DNA of 64,000 nucleotides from Pseudomonas sp. St316 (GCF_018325905.1 NZ_AP021901.1:6418001-6482000), one strand, 5' to 3'; positions 43,554 to 55,235 are shown, numbered from the stretch's first letter. A program made the numbers and translations. The notes: generated from the letters alone by a model not told the origin.

Positions 43554-45959
43554 ATGAAACGCACCCTCGTCGCCTTCCTGTCATTGGTCGTCACCGCGAT
43601 CATCGTCGCGGGCGGCTACCTCTACAGCAAGCAGCCCACCCGCCAAGGCACGGTGCAGTTGCAAGGGCTGCATGGCTCGGTGACGGTGCGCTACGACGAA
43701 CGCGGTGTGCCGCATATTCGCGCAGAGAACGAAACCGACCTGTACCGCGCCCTCGGCTATGTGCATGCCCAGGACCGGCTGTTCCAGATGGAGATCCTGC
43801 GCCGCCTCGCCCGGGGTGAGCTGGCCGAGGTGCTGGGGCCGAAACTGCTCGACACCGACAAGCTGATGCGCAGCCTGCGCATCCGCGAGCGCGCCGCGAC
43901 CTATGTGACCGAGCAAGACCCGCAATCCCCGGCCTGGCTCGCCATGCAAGCCTACCTGGACGGCATCAATGCCTACCAGGACAGCCACACCCGGCCCGTG
44001 GAGTTCGATGTGCTGGGCATTCCCAAGCGCCCCTTCACCGCCGAAGACACCGTGAGCATTACCGGCTACATGGCCTACAGCTTCGCCGCCGCCTTTCGCA
44101 CCGAGCCCCTGCTGACCTACGTGCGCGATGTGCTGGGCGCCAATTACCTGAACATTTTCGACCTCGACTGGCAGCCTCAAGGCGTGCTGGCCGAAGGTCG
44201 CAAGGGCGGCCTGCCACTGGCCGCCGCCGACTGGAAAGACCTCAATGCCCTGGCCCGTCTGAGCGAACAGGCACTGGCCGATAACGGCCTGCCACAGTTC
44301 GAGGGCAGCAATGCCTGGGCGCTCTCCGGCAGCCGCACCCAAAGCGGCAAGCCGCTGCTGGCGGGTGACCCGCACATCCGCTTTTCCACGCCTTCGGTGT
44401 GGTACGAGGCGCACCTGTCCGCGCCGGGTTTCGAACTCTACGGGCACTACCAGGCGCTGCTGCCCTTTGCGACCCTGGGCATGAACAAGGATTTTGGCTG
44501 GAGCATCACCATGTTCCAGAACGACGACCTGGACCTGGTCGCCGAGAAGGTCAACCCGGACAATCCCGAACAGATCTGGTATCGCGACAAATGGGTGGAC
44601 ATGACCCGCAGCGAACAGCAGATCGCCGTCAAGGGCCAAGCGCCGGTGACATTGGTGCTGCGCCAGTCGCCCCACGGTCCGATCGTTAACGATGCCCTCG
44701 GCGCGAACGCCGGCAAGACCCCGGTCGCCATGTGGTGGGGATTCCTGGAAAGCCGCAACCCGATCCTCGAGGCTTTTTACCAGCTCAACCGCGCAGATAC
44801 CCTCAGCAAGGCCCGTGCCGCCTCGGCCAAGATCCACGCACCGGGGCTGAACGTGGTGTGGGCCAACGCCAAGGGGGACATCGGCTGGTGGGCCGCCGCG
44901 CAACTGCCCAAGCGGCCGGCCGGCGTGAAGCCCGGCTTCATTCTCGATGGCAGCCGTCCGGAGGCGGAAAAGGAAGGTTTCTATCCGTTCACCAGCAACC
45001 CGCAGGAAGAGAACCCGACGCGGGGCTACATCGTCTCGGCCAATTTCCAGCCGGTGCCGGCCAGCGGCATCGAGATCCCCGGTTACTACAACCTCGCCGA
45101 CCGTGGCCAGCAACTCAACCACCAGCTCAGCGACAAGCAGGCGAAGTGGGACATCGAAACCACCCAGAAACTGCAACTGGGCACCACCACCGCCTACGGC
45201 CCTCGCCTGCTCGCGCCTTTGCTGCCGGTGCTGCGTGAGGTGGTCAGCGACCCACAGGAACGCAAATGGGTGGAACAACTGGCCCAGTGGCCGGGCGATT
45301 ACCCGCTGGACTCCACCAGCGCCACGCTGTTCAACCAGTTCCTGTTCAACCTGGCCGACGCCGCCCTGCACGATGAACTGGGCGATGGCTTCTTCGAAAC
45401 CGCGCTGTCGACCCGGGTGATCGACGCAGCCCTTCCACGCTTGGCGGCCTCCGGGGACTCACCGTGGTGGGACGACCGCACGACCCTTGGCACGGAGTCC
45501 CGCGCCGACATCGTGAAAAAGGCTTGGGACAAGAGCCTGGCGCACCTGAAAGTCACCCTCGGCGACGATGCCACGCAATGGCAATGGGGCCAGGCCCACA
45601 CCCTCACCCATGGCCACCCGCTGGGCCTGCAAAAGCCGCTGGACCGGATCTTCAACGTCGGCCCCTTCGCGGCACCGGGTACCCACGAGGTGCCCAACAA
45701 CCTCTCCGCCAAAATCGGCCCGGCGCCGTGGCCGGTGACCTATGGGCCCTCGACGCGGCGCATCATCGACTTCGCCGACCCGAGCCACAGCGTCACCATC
45801 AACCCCGTCGGCCAGAGCGGCGTGCCGTTCGACAAGCATTACGAGGACCAGGCCGAAGCGTACATAGAGGGGTTGTATCACCAGGCGCACCTGGCCGAGG
45901 AAGAAGTGACGGCCAATACCCATGGCACCTTGAAACTGTTGCCGGCCCGGGCGCCCTGA
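43554..45959 (+). CDS. hacB: Penicillin-acylase-family amidase, AHL acylase HacB-like
   Basis: An 801-residue N-terminal-nucleophile hydrolase. A signal peptide or anchor (residues 5-25) precedes the alpha chain (VRYDERGVPHIRAENETDLY; YVHAQDRLFQMEILRR). The self-cleavage site is in FEGSNAWALSG: Ser252 would become the first residue of the beta chain. The family DPHIRFSTPSVWYEAHL block follows. In P. aeruginosa the homologue HacB (PA0305), an acyl-homoserine-lactone acylase, lies beside the spu polyamine genes, as here. Periplasmic. AHL activity is inferred. Confidence 0.82.
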   Translation: MKRTLVAFLSLVVTAIIVAGGYLYSKQPTRQGTVQLQGLHGSVTVRYDERGVPHIRAENETDLYRALGYVHAQDRLFQMEILRRLARGELAEVLGPKLLDTDKLMRSLRIRERAATYVTEQDPQSPAWLAMQAYLDGINAYQDSHTRPVEFDVLGIPKRPFTAEDTVSITGYMAYSFAAAFRTEPLLTYVRDVLGANYLNIFDLDWQPQGVLAEGRKGGLPLAAADWKDLNALARLSEQALADNGLPQFEGSNAWALSGSRTQSGKPLLAGDPHIRFSTPSVWYEAHLSAPGFELYGHYQALLPFATLGMNKDFGWSITMFQNDDLDLVAEKVNPDNPEQIWYRDKWVDMTRSEQQIAVKGQAPVTLVLRQSPHGPIVNDALGANAGKTPVAMWWGFLESRNPILEAFYQLNRADTLSKARAASAKIHAPGLNVVWANAKGDIGWWAAAQLPKRPAGVKPGFILDGSRPEAEKEGFYPFTSNPQEENPTRGYIVSANFQPVPASGIEIPGYYNLADRGQQLNHQLSDKQAKWDIETTQKLQLGTTTAYGPRLLAPLLPVLREVVSDPQERKWVEQLAQWPGDYPLDSTSATLFNQFLFNLADAALHDELGDGFFETALSTRVIDAALPRLAASGDSPWWDDRTTLGTESRADIVKKAWDKSLAHLKVTLGDDATQWQWGQAHTLTHGHPLGLQKPLDRIFNVGPFAAPGTHEVPNNLSAKIGPAPWPVTYGPSTRRIIDFADPSHSVTINPVGQSGVPFDKHYEDQAEAYIEGLYHQAHLAEEEVTANTHGTLKLLPARAP

Positions 45960-46062
45960 AGCGGGCGCACAAGTCTTTTTCATCGCCACCCGAGCTTGAT
46001 CGTCATTGATGGTCAAGACTACAAGGGCGCAATCCCACCCTCCCCATTAGGAGTCAAACGCT

Positions 46063-46404
46063 ATGTTCAATAACTGGTCCGAGCTGCTGCCTACCATCAA
46101 GAGCGCCTTTGGCGCCCTGGGCAAAAGCAATCCGAAGATGGTCAAGGCCTACATGGCCCTGGATGAAGCCGCCGCCGAGAACAACGTGCTCGACGCCAAG
46201 ACCCGCGAGCTGATCTCCATCGCCGTGGCAATCACCACCCGCTGCGACGGTTGCATCGGCGTGCACACCGATGCCGCCATCAAGGCCGGCGCCACCCGCG
46301 AAGAAATCGCCGCCACCCTGGCCACCGCGGTGTCCCTGAACGCGGGCGCGGCGTATATCTACTCCCTGCGCGCGCTGGAGGCCCATGACGCGTTGAAGAA
46401 ATGA
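46063..46404 (+). CDS. Carboxymuconolactone-decarboxylase-family (AhpD-like) protein
   Basis: A 113-residue all-helical protein with the AhpD-type redox motif CDGCIGVH (CxxCxxxH) near residue 66, which can act as a thiol peroxidase or disulfide reductase. TAGGAG precedes the ATG. Single gene, followed by a REP array. Confidence 0.85.
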   Translation: MFNNWSELLPTIKSAFGALGKSNPKMVKAYMALDEAAAENNVLDAKTRELISIAVAITTRCDGCIGVHTDAAIKAGATREEIAATLATAVSLNAGAAYIYSLRALEAHDALKK

Positions 46405-46437
46405 GAAAGTGGCGGGACAGCCTCTTCGACTGCCCCG

Positions 46438-46846
46438 CCGCCATCGCGAGCAAGCTCGCTCCCACACTGGGATCTGCATCAGGCTGCAGATTTGTGGGCT
46501 ACACAAACACCTGTGGGATCTGCACCCGGCCGAGGATTTGTGGGCTACACAAACACCTGTGGGAGCGAGCTTGCTCGCGATGGCGACCCGGCATTCAACA
46601 TCTTCATTGACTGCCACACCGCTATCGCGAGCAGGCTCGCTCCCACACTGGGACCTGCATCAGGCCGCGGATCTATGGGCTACACAGACACCTGTGGGAT
46701 CTGCACCCGGCAGTGGATTTGTGGGTTTCACAAACACCTGTGGGAGCGAGCCTGCTCGCGATGGCGGCCTGGCAGTCAACATCTGCGCCAACTACCACAC
46801 CGCTGTCGCGAGCAGGCTCGCTCCCACATTTGGCACCAATGCCGGG
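46438..46846. repeat. Tandem REP array, 181-bp period
   Basis: Two full units and part of a third (REP arms at 46443, 46624 and 46805, exact period 181). Each unit has an outer REP pair plus two internal copies of a TTTGTGGG..ACACAAACACCTGTGGG-type motif. The array fills the space between the convergent CMD and spuH genes; no gene inside. Confidence 0.88.
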
Positions 46847-47734
46847 TCAGACCGGTGCGGTTTCGGCCCGGCGTACTTCCGGTTGTTTCCAGGAGTCGGC
46901 GGCGCTTTCTTCGATGGCTTGCTGGATCGCTCGCTTGCGGTTTTCTTCGGCGCGGCGGCTGAAGTACCAGACCAGGAACGTCACCAAAGACACCGCCAGC
47001 AGGATCAAGCTCGCCACGGCGTTGATTTCCGGTTTTACCCCCAGGCGCACCGCCGAGAACACTTCCATCGGCAAGGTCGTCGAGCCGGGGCCGGAGACGA
47101 AGCTTGCCAGTACCAGGTCATCCAGGGACAGCGCGAACGACATCATGCCCCCCGCTGCCAGTGACGGCGCGATCATCGGGATGGTGATCAAAAAGAACAC
47201 CTTCCACGGCCGCGCACCGAGGTCCATGGCCGCCTCTTCGATGGACAGGTCCAGTTCACGCAAGCGCGCCGAGACCACCACCGCCACATAAGCGGCGCAG
47301 AACGTGGTGTGGGCAATCCAGATGGTGACGATGCCACGCTCCTGGGGCCAGCCAATCATCTGGGCCATGGCCACGAACAGCAGCAACAGTGACAGACCGG
47401 TAATCACTTCCGGCATCACCAACGGCGCGGTGACCAGGCCGCCGAACAGCGTGCGCCCCTTGAAGTGGGTGATACGGGTCAGCACGAAAGCCGCCAACGT
47501 ACCCAGGGCCACCGCAGCAATCGCCGTGTAGCAGGCGATTTCCAGCGAACGCAGCACCGAACCCATCAACTGGCTGTTGTCCAGCAGGCCGACGTACCAC
47601 TTGATCGACCAACCGCCCCACACCGTCACCAGTTTCGAGGCGTTGAACGAGTAGATCACCAGGATCAGCATCGGTGCGTAGATGAACAACAAACCCAGCA
47701 CCAGCATCAGGCTTGAAAAACTGAAGCGCTTCAT
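46847..47734 (-). CDS. spuH: Polyamine ABC transporter permease SpuH (PotI type)
   Basis: A 295-residue inner-membrane permease with six hydrophobic segments and the EAA-type loop ELDLSIEEAAMDLGARPWKVF that contacts the ATPase. The C-terminal tail is longer than usual (EESAADSWKQPEVRRAE). Start overlaps the spuG stop (ATGA). Last gene of the spu transport operon. Confidence 0.93.
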   Translation of the reverse strand: MKRFSFSSLMLVLGLLFIYAPMLILVIYSFNASKLVTVWGGWSIKWYVGLLDNSQLMGSVLRSLEIACYTAIAAVALGTLAAFVLTRITHFKGRTLFGGLVTAPLVMPEVITGLSLLLLFVAMAQMIGWPQERGIVTIWIAHTTFCAAYVAVVVSARLRELDLSIEEAAMDLGARPWKVFFLITIPMIAPSLAAGGMMSFALSLDDLVLASFVSGPGSTTLPMEVFSAVRLGVKPEINAVASLILLAVSLVTFLVWYFSRRAEENRKRAIQQAIEESAADSWKQPEVRRAETAPV

Positions 47735-48651
47735 TCCTTGCCCTCCATTTCTTTGGCCTGACTGCGGTTGAACAGGATGATGGGCACGATCAGGATCGCC
47801 AGCATCACCACCGCCAGGGCGGATGCCACCGGCCAGTCACGGTTGTTGAAGAATTCCTGCCACAGCACTTTGCCGATCATCAGGGTTTCCGGGCCGCCTA
47901 GCAGTTCCGGGATCACGAACTCACCCACCACGGGAATGAACACCAGCATGGCGCCCGCGACGATGCCGTTCTTGGACAGCGGCACGGTGATTTTCCAGAA
48001 GCTGTTGAAGGTGCTCGAGCCCAGGTCGGACGCGGCCTCCAGCAAGCTGGCATCATGTTTTACGAGGTTGGCGTACAGCGGCAGGATCATGAACGGCAGG
48101 TAGGAGTAAACGACCCCGATATAGACCGCCAGGTTGGTGTTGAGAATCTGCAGCGGTTCGCTGATCCAGCCCATGCTCAGCAAGAAGCCGTTGAGCAGGC
48201 CGTTGTTGCTGAGGATGCCCATCCACGCATAGACACGGATCAGGATCGCGGTCCAGGTCGGCATCATGATCAGCAGCACCAGCACCGTCTGCATCTCTTT
48301 GCGGGCATTGGCGATGCCGTAGGCCATCGGATAACCGATCAGCAGGCACAAGACGGTGCTGATCAGCGCCATCTTCAGCGAGCCAAGGTAGGCGGCAATG
48401 TACAGCTCGTCCTCGCTCAGCATCGCGTAGTTGGCGAGGTTAAGCAGCACCTGCAGCTTCTGGTCGACATAGCTGTAGATCTCGGTGTACGGCGGGATGG
48501 CGACGTCGGCTTCGGCGAAGCTGATCTTCAGGACGATGAAGAACGGCAGCATGAAGAACAGGAACAGCCAGATGAAGGGCACCCCGATGACCAACTGGCG
48601 GCCACCGGGCGTTATTCGATCGAGTCGGCGTTTGAGTTTGCGCATGTTCAT
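47731..48651 (-). CDS. spuG: Polyamine ABC transporter permease SpuG (PotH type)
   Basis: A 306-residue permease with six hydrophobic segments and the EAA loop DASLLEAASDLGSSTFNSF. The ATG at 48651 overlaps the spuF stop (ATGA); the open frame running to 49104 is antisense-type read-through of spuF in another frame. Forms the membrane channel with SpuH. Confidence 0.93.
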   Translation of the reverse strand: MNMRKLKRRLDRITPGGRQLVIGVPFIWLFLFFMLPFFIVLKISFAEADVAIPPYTEIYSYVDQKLQVLLNLANYAMLSEDELYIAAYLGSLKMALISTVLCLLIGYPMAYGIANARKEMQTVLVLLIMMPTWTAILIRVYAWMGILSNNGLLNGFLLSMGWISEPLQILNTNLAVYIGVVYSYLPFMILPLYANLVKHDASLLEAASDLGSSTFNSFWKITVPLSKNGIVAGAMLVFIPVVGEFVIPELLGGPETLMIGKVLWQEFFNNRDWPVASALAVVMLAILIVPIILFNRSQAKEMEGKE

Positions 48652-49790
48652 GAGCGAAGTACCACGCCGCTGTCGTCTTCCCACCAGACGAATACCTGGT
48701 CGCCCCAGGTCGGACGCTGGCCGCGGCGTTCGGCGTTGGCGACGAAGGACTGCACCAGCTTGCCGCTGGGCAACTCGACGTAGAACACCGAATGACCACC
48801 CAGGTAAGCGATGTCGTGGACCTTGCCGCTGGACCAGTTGTGCTCGCAGGTCGGCTGCTGGGAAGTGACCAACAGTTTTTCCGGGCGAATGGCGTAGGTC
48901 ACGGACTTGTCCTGCACCGAGGTGCTGATGCCGTGGCCAACGTAGATGTTGCGGTCCAGGTCCTTGCAGGTCAGCACCGCGTGGCCTTCGGCGTCGTCCA
49001 CCACTTCGGTCTCGAAGATGTTGACGTTGCCGATGAACTCGCAAACCAGCCGGCTGGTCGGGGTTTCGTAGATGTCGATCGGGCTGCCGATCTGGGCGAT
49101 CCAACCCAGGTGCATGATCGCGATGCGTTCGGCCATGGTCATGGCCTCTTCCTGGTCGTGGGTCACCATGACGCAGGTCACGCCAACCCGCTCGATGATC
49201 TCCACCAGCTCAAGCTGCATTTGCGAGCGCAGTTTCTTGTCCAGGGCACCCATCGGTTCATCGAGCAGCAACAGCTTCGGCCGCTTGGCCAGGGAACGGG
49301 CCAGGGCTACGCGCTGGCGCTGGCCGCCGGAAAGCTGGTGCGGCTTGCGCTTGGCGTATTGGCTCATCTGCACCAGCTTGAGCATTTCAGCCACGCGGGC
49401 ATCGACCTCGGCTTTCGGGATCTTGTCCTGCTGCAAGCCGAAGGCGATGTTCTGCGCCACGGTCATATGCGGGAACAAGGCGTAGGACTGGAACATCATG
49501 TTGATCGGCCGCTCGTAGGGCGGCATGTCGGTGATGTCTACACCGTCGAGGAAAATCCGCCCTTCAGTGGGCCGCTCGAAACCGGCCAGCATGCGCAGCA
49601 AGGTGGATTTGCCCGATCCCGAACCGCCGAGCAAGGCGAAGATTTCGCCTTTCTTGATTTCCAGGGACACGTCGTCCACGGCAATCGTCTCGTCGAACTT
49701 CTTCGTGACCCGGTCGATTTTGACCAGCACCTGCTTGGGTGTCTGGTCGCCCTCGAGGGCTTTCTTATAGGCGCCGGAGGCAACTGCCAT
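48648..49790 (-). CDS. spuF: Polyamine ABC transporter ATPase SpuF (PotG type)
   Basis: A 380-residue ABC ATPase. Walker A LLGGSGSGKSTLL is near residue 58, the signature LSGGQRQRVALAR near 158, and Walker B LLLLDEPMGALD near 175. A C-terminal TOBE regulatory domain follows. It energises uptake of putrescine and spermidine bound by SpuD and SpuE. Confidence 0.95.
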   Translation of the reverse strand: MAVASGAYKKALEGDQTPKQVLVKIDRVTKKFDETIAVDDVSLEIKKGEIFALLGGSGSGKSTLLRMLAGFERPTEGRIFLDGVDITDMPPYERPINMMFQSYALFPHMTVAQNIAFGLQQDKIPKAEVDARVAEMLKLVQMSQYAKRKPHQLSGGQRQRVALARSLAKRPKLLLLDEPMGALDKKLRSQMQLELVEIIERVGVTCVMVTHDQEEAMTMAERIAIMHLGWIAQIGSPIDIYETPTSRLVCEFIGNVNIFETEVVDDAEGHAVLTCKDLDRNIYVGHGISTSVQDKSVTYAIRPEKLLVTSQQPTCEHNWSSGKVHDIAYLGGHSVFYVELPSGKLVQSFVANAERRGQRPTWGDQVFVWWEDDSGVVLRS

Positions 49791-49851
49791 TTACGAAACT
49801 CCCACAGAATTTGCAGTTCGCCCCACGCGGACGAACCTAAGAGTGTTGACG

Positions 49852-50961
<1,110 letters not shown>

Positions 50962-51133
50962 TTAAATAGTTGGGCCCAAGTTGCCCCCGTTAGCTGGCCA
51001 CGATGGGCCCTGCAACAAAACCGGCGCGCAACTTACCCTCGATAAACCGATCCAGCAAAACTTTTAATTATTCAGGGCTTCCCGTTGTCGCCGCCTCGAT
51101 GGCGACGACAACAGGAAAGTACTTCAGGCCGGC

Positions 51134-52246
51134 TTACTTGCCGGATTTGATCTTGGTCCAGCTGCGGGTCAGGATCCGCTGGGTGGCCGGCGGCAAGTCG
51201 CTGATCGCGTACAACTTGGCTTTCACTTCATCCGATGGGTAGATGTTCGGATCACCGGAGATATCTTTTTCCACCAACGCCGTCGCGGCTTTGTTGCCGT
51301 TCGGGAAGCGGACGTTGTTGGTGATCTCGGCCATGATTTCCGGCTTCAGCAGGAAGTTCATGTACTGGTAGGCCGCGTCGACGTTTTCGGCATCCTTGGG
51401 AATGGCGACCATGTCGTAGAAGGAACCGGCGCCTTCTTTTGGAATGGCGTAGGCCACCTTGACCTTGCCACCGGCTTCGGCGGCGCGGGACTTGGACTGT
51501 TCGATATCGCCCGAGTAACCCACGGCTACGCAGATGTTGCCGTTGGCCAGGTCAGAGATGTACTTGGACGAGTGGAAATAGCTGATCGAAGGACGGATCT
51601 TGAGGAACAGCGCCTCGGCGTCGGCCAGTTGCTTCTTGTCCTGGCTGTCGGTCGGGTAGCCCAGGTAGTGCAACGCCACCGGGATCATTTCGGTTGGCGA
51701 ATCGAGGAAGCTCACGCCGCAGCCCTTGAGCTTGGCAATGTTTTCCGGCTTGAGCAGGGTGTCCCACGAGTCGATCTTGTCGATGCCCAGTGCGGCCTTG
51801 ACCTTCTCGGGGTTGTAGCCAATGCCGATGGTGCCCCACATGTAGGGGAAGGCATGCTGGTTGCCCTTGTCGCTGGCGTCGCCAACGGCCTTGAGCAGGT
51901 CGGTGTCGAGGTTCTTCCAGTTGGTCAGCTTGGACTTGTCCAGTGGCTGGTAGACGCCGGCCTTGATCTGCTTGGCCAGGAAGTTGTTCGACGGCACCAC
52001 GATGTCATAACCGGACTTGCCGGCCAGCAACTTGGCTTCCAGGGTTTCGTTGCTGTCGAACACGTCGTAGACGACCTTGATCCCCGATTCCTTCTCGAAC
52101 TTGGCGACGGTGTCCGGCGCAATGTAGTCAGACCAGTTATAGACGTGCAGCACTTTGTCGTCCGCCTGAACAGCGCCCGCCATCACGCCCATCAGGGACA
52201 TGGCGAGGAGGGTCTTGCCAGCTATCTTCATACCTAATGCCTTCAT
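51134..52246 (-). CDS. spuD: Polyamine-binding protein SpuD
   Basis: A 370-residue paralogue of SpuE with its own signal peptide ([17 protein letters not shown]) and [11 protein letters not shown] motif. By order it matches the putrescine-preferring SpuD. The ATG at 52246 has GGAG nine bases upstream; an internal ATG at 52231 is possible. A 184-base gap to spuE and a 167-base gap to spuC suggest additional promoters or processing sites. Confidence 0.9.
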   Translation of the reverse strand: MKALGMKIAGKTLLAMSLMGVMAGAVQADDKVLHVYNWSDYIAPDTVAKFEKESGIKVVYDVFDSNETLEAKLLAGKSGYDIVVPSNNFLAKQIKAGVYQPLDKSKLTNWKNLDTDLLKAVGDASDKGNQHAFPYMWGTIGIGYNPEKVKAALGIDKIDSWDTLLKPENIAKLKGCGVSFLDSPTEMIPVALHYLGYPTDSQDKKQLADAEALFLKIRPSISYFHSSKYISDLANGNICVAVGYSGDIEQSKSRAAEAGGKVKVAYAIPKEGAGSFYDMVAIPKDAENVDAAYQYMNFLLKPEIMAEITNNVRFPNGNKAATALVEKDISGDPNIYPSDEVKAKLYAISDLPPATQRILTRSWTKIKSGK

Positions 52247-52413
52247 GAAAAAATGCTCCAGTTATTCTTCTTAGCCACAGTTCAGTAGCCGACTCGCGGA
52301 CAACTTGAACGGTCGGTAGTCTGGCAAGTTACAGGCCAGGCTTTCAACACAAGCCCAGCCTTTTATTCTCGCTGGGCGGAGCCCTTGCAGGCACCTCGCT
52401 CAGAGCCTAGCAC

Positions 52414-53778
52414 TTAGCCTTGCAACGCACTGAGCGTCAGGTCCAGGCACTGCCGTGCCGTGGTCACCAATTCATCGATCTCGGCCTTGCTGATCACCAG
52501 CGGCGGCGCAATGATCATGGTGTCACCCACCGCGCGCATGATCAGCCCGTTATCAAAACAGAACTGCCGGCAGATCATGCCCACGCCCTTGCCTTCGTAG
52601 CGCTTGCGCGTGGCCTTGTCCTGAACCAGCTCGATCGCCCCCAGCAAACCGACACCGCGCACTTCACCCACCAGCGGATGATCGTTCAGTTCCCGCAAAC
52701 GCTTCTGCAAATAGGGTGCCGTTTCAGCATGGACGCGCTCGATGATCTTTTCGTCGCGCAGGATGCGGATGTTTTCCAGGGCCACTGCCGCGGCCACCGG
52801 ATGACCGGAATAGGTAAACCCGTGGTTGAAGTCGCCGCCTTCGTTGAGCACCGCAACCACATCGTCACGCACGATCAGCCCGCCCATGGGGATGTAGCCG
52901 GAGGTCAGGCCCTTGGCGATGGTCATCATGTGCGGTTTCAACCCGTAATGGTCGGTACCGAACCACTCACCGGTACGGCCGAAGCCACAAATCACTTCGT
53001 CGGCCACGAACAGGATGTCGTACTTGGCGAGGATTTCCTTCATGCGCGGCCAGTAGCTGTCCGGCGGCACGATCACGCCGCCAGCGCCCTGGATCGGCTC
53101 GGCGATGAAGGCGCCGACGTTGTCCACGCCGATCTCCAGGATCTTTTCTTCCAACTGGTTGGCCGCCCACACACCGAACTCTTCGGGGCTCATGTCGCCG
53201 CCTTCACCGAACCAGTAAGGCTGGGCGATATGGACAATACCCGGGATCGGCAAGTCGCCCTGCTCGTGCATATAAGTCATGCCGCCCAGGCTCGCGCCGG
53301 CCACGGTCGAGCCGTGATAACCGTTCTTGCGGCTGATGATGACTTTCTTGTTCGGCTGGCCCTTGATCGCCCAATAGTGGCGGACCATGCGCAGCATGGT
53401 GTCGTTGCCCTCGGAGCCGGAACCGGTGAAGAACACGTGGTTCATGCCTTCAGGGGCGATGTCGGCGATGGCTTTGGACAATTCCAGCACCGGCGGGTGG
53501 GCCGTCTGGAAGAACAGGTTGTAGTACGGCAGCTCGCGCATCTGCTGGCTGGCGGCATCGGCCAGTTCCTCGCGGCCATAACCGACGGCCACACACCAGA
53601 GGCCGGCCATGCCGTCGAGGATCTTGTTGCCTTCGCTGTCCCAGAGGTAGACACCCTTGGCGTGGGTGATGATGCGTGGGCCTTTCTCTTTGAGCTGCTT
53701 GAAGTCGCTGAACGGCGCCAGGTGGTGATCGTTGCTCAGGGCCTGCCATTCACGGGTTTGCGGGTTGTTGCCGGTCAT
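52414..53778 (-). CDS. spuC: Polyamine:pyruvate aminotransferase SpuC
   Basis: A 454-residue class III PLP aminotransferase that removes an amino group from putrescine or other polyamines. The PLP lysine is in TIAKGLTSGYIPMGG near residue 290, preceded by FVADEVICGFGRTGEWFG. Start at 53778 is fixed by AGGAG seven bases upstream; the open frame continues to 53898 without conserved sequence. Confidence 0.92.
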   Translation of the reverse strand: MTGNNPQTREWQALSNDHHLAPFSDFKQLKEKGPRIITHAKGVYLWDSEGNKILDGMAGLWCVAVGYGREELADAASQQMRELPYYNLFFQTAHPPVLELSKAIADIAPEGMNHVFFTGSGSEGNDTMLRMVRHYWAIKGQPNKKVIISRKNGYHGSTVAGASLGGMTYMHEQGDLPIPGIVHIAQPYWFGEGGDMSPEEFGVWAANQLEEKILEIGVDNVGAFIAEPIQGAGGVIVPPDSYWPRMKEILAKYDILFVADEVICGFGRTGEWFGTDHYGLKPHMMTIAKGLTSGYIPMGGLIVRDDVVAVLNEGGDFNHGFTYSGHPVAAAVALENIRILRDEKIIERVHAETAPYLQKRLRELNDHPLVGEVRGVGLLGAIELVQDKATRKRYEGKGVGMICRQFCFDNGLIMRAVGDTMIIAPPLVISKAEIDELVTTARQCLDLTLSALQG

Positions 53779-53836
53779 GCCAATTCTCCTTTTATCGGTG
53801 AGGGCGAAGCTGCCTGAAGCAGCCCCGCCCGGCGCT

Positions 53837-55195
53837 TCAGACGGCGAAGAGCAGGAATTCCCGCTCCCACGAACTGATGACGCGCTTGAAGTTTTCATGC
53901 TCGGCCCGCTTGACCGCGACGTAGCCTGTGATGAATTTCTTGCCCAGGTATTTCTCGATGGTGGTGCTGTTTTCCATGCGCTCCAGGGCGTCTTCGATGG
54001 TCAGCGGCAAACGCAGGTTGCGGCGTTCGTAGCCTCGGCCCACCACCGGCGCGCTCGGGTTGATGCCTTCGACCATGCCGATGAAGCCACACAGCAGGCT
54101 GGCGGCAATCGCCAGGTACGGGTTGGCATCGGCGCCCGGCAAGCGGTTTTCCACCCGGCGGTTCTGTGGCCCGGCATCCGGCACGCGCAGGCCGACGGTG
54201 CGGTTCTCCTCGCCCCATTCCACGTTCACCGGCGCCGAGGTGTCCGGCAGGAAGCGGCGGAACGAGTTGACGTTGGGGGCAAACAGCGGCAACAGCTCGG
54301 GGATGAATTTCTGCAGGCCGCCGATGTGGTGCAGGAACAGATCGCTCATGGTCCCGTCTTCATTGGAGAAGACGTTCTTGCCGGTTTCCTTGTCGATGAT
54401 GCTCTGGTGCAGGTGCATCGCACTGCCCGGCTCGCCGGTCATGGGCTTGGCCATGAAGGTGGCCGCCACGTCGTGCTTGAGTGCCGCTTCGCGCATGGTG
54501 CGCTTGAACACCAGGATCTGGTCGGCCAGGGACAGGGCATCGCCATGACGGAAATTGATTTCCATCTGCGCCGTGCCGTCCTCGTGGATCAGGGTATCGA
54601 GGTCCAGTTCCTGCAGTTCGCACCAGTCGTAGACGTCTTCGAACAGCGGGTCGAATTCATTGGCCGCTTCGATCGAAAAGGACTGCCGGCCGGTTTCCGG
54701 GCGGCCGGAGCGGCCAACGGGCGGTTGCAGCGGAAAGTCCGGGTCGTCGCTGCGCTTGGTCAGGTAGAACTCCATTTCCGGCGCGACGATCGGCTGCCAA
54801 CCCTTGTCGGCGTAGAGCTTGAGTACTTTCTTGAGCACGTTGCGCGGCGACAGCTCGATGGGGTTGCCCTGCTTGTCGTAGGCGTCGTGAATGACCTGGG
54901 CAGTGGGCTCGATGGCCCAGGGCACAAGGAATACTGCGTTCTCGTCCGGGCGGCAGATCATGTCGATGTCGGCGGGGTCGAGCAGTTCGTAATAGATGTC
55001 GTCTTCGACATAGTCGCCGGTAACGGTCTGGAGCAGAACGCTCTCGGGCAGGCGCATGCCTTTCTCGGCGATGAACTTGTTGGTCGGCGAGATCTTGCCC
55101 CGGGTGATACCGGTGAGGTCGCCAATCATGCATTCGACTTCTGTGATCTTGTGGTCTTTCAACCAATCGGTGAGCTGGTCGAGGTTGTTACTCAT
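53837..55195 (-). CDS. spuB: Gamma-glutamylpolyamine synthetase SpuB
   Basis: A 452-residue glutamine-synthetase-family ligase that couples glutamate to a polyamine. Metal-binding and ATP-binding blocks are visible (PEMEFYL; GTAQMEINFRHGD; GSAMHLHQSI; the NRTVGLRVPDAG and ENRLPGADANPYLA segments). It pairs with SpuI, the divergent paralogue. Confidence 0.92.
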   Translation of the reverse strand: MSNNLDQLTDWLKDHKITEVECMIGDLTGITRGKISPTNKFIAEKGMRLPESVLLQTVTGDYVEDDIYYELLDPADIDMICRPDENAVFLVPWAIEPTAQVIHDAYDKQGNPIELSPRNVLKKVLKLYADKGWQPIVAPEMEFYLTKRSDDPDFPLQPPVGRSGRPETGRQSFSIEAANEFDPLFEDVYDWCELQELDLDTLIHEDGTAQMEINFRHGDALSLADQILVFKRTMREAALKHDVAATFMAKPMTGEPGSAMHLHQSIIDKETGKNVFSNEDGTMSDLFLHHIGGLQKFIPELLPLFAPNVNSFRRFLPDTSAPVNVEWGEENRTVGLRVPDAGPQNRRVENRLPGADANPYLAIAASLLCGFIGMVEGINPSAPVVGRGYERRNLRLPLTIEDALERMENSTTIEKYLGKKFITGYVAVKRAEHENFKRVISSWEREFLLFAV

Positions 55196-55235
55196 AAATG
55201 CCTCTAGGCGTGAGTTTCCTGACGGCTATTAGTCG

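Noticed and set aside
43581..45371. 596-codon open frame antisense to hacB
   Set aside because: Shadow of the acylase gene; no recognisable domain or ribosome-binding site.
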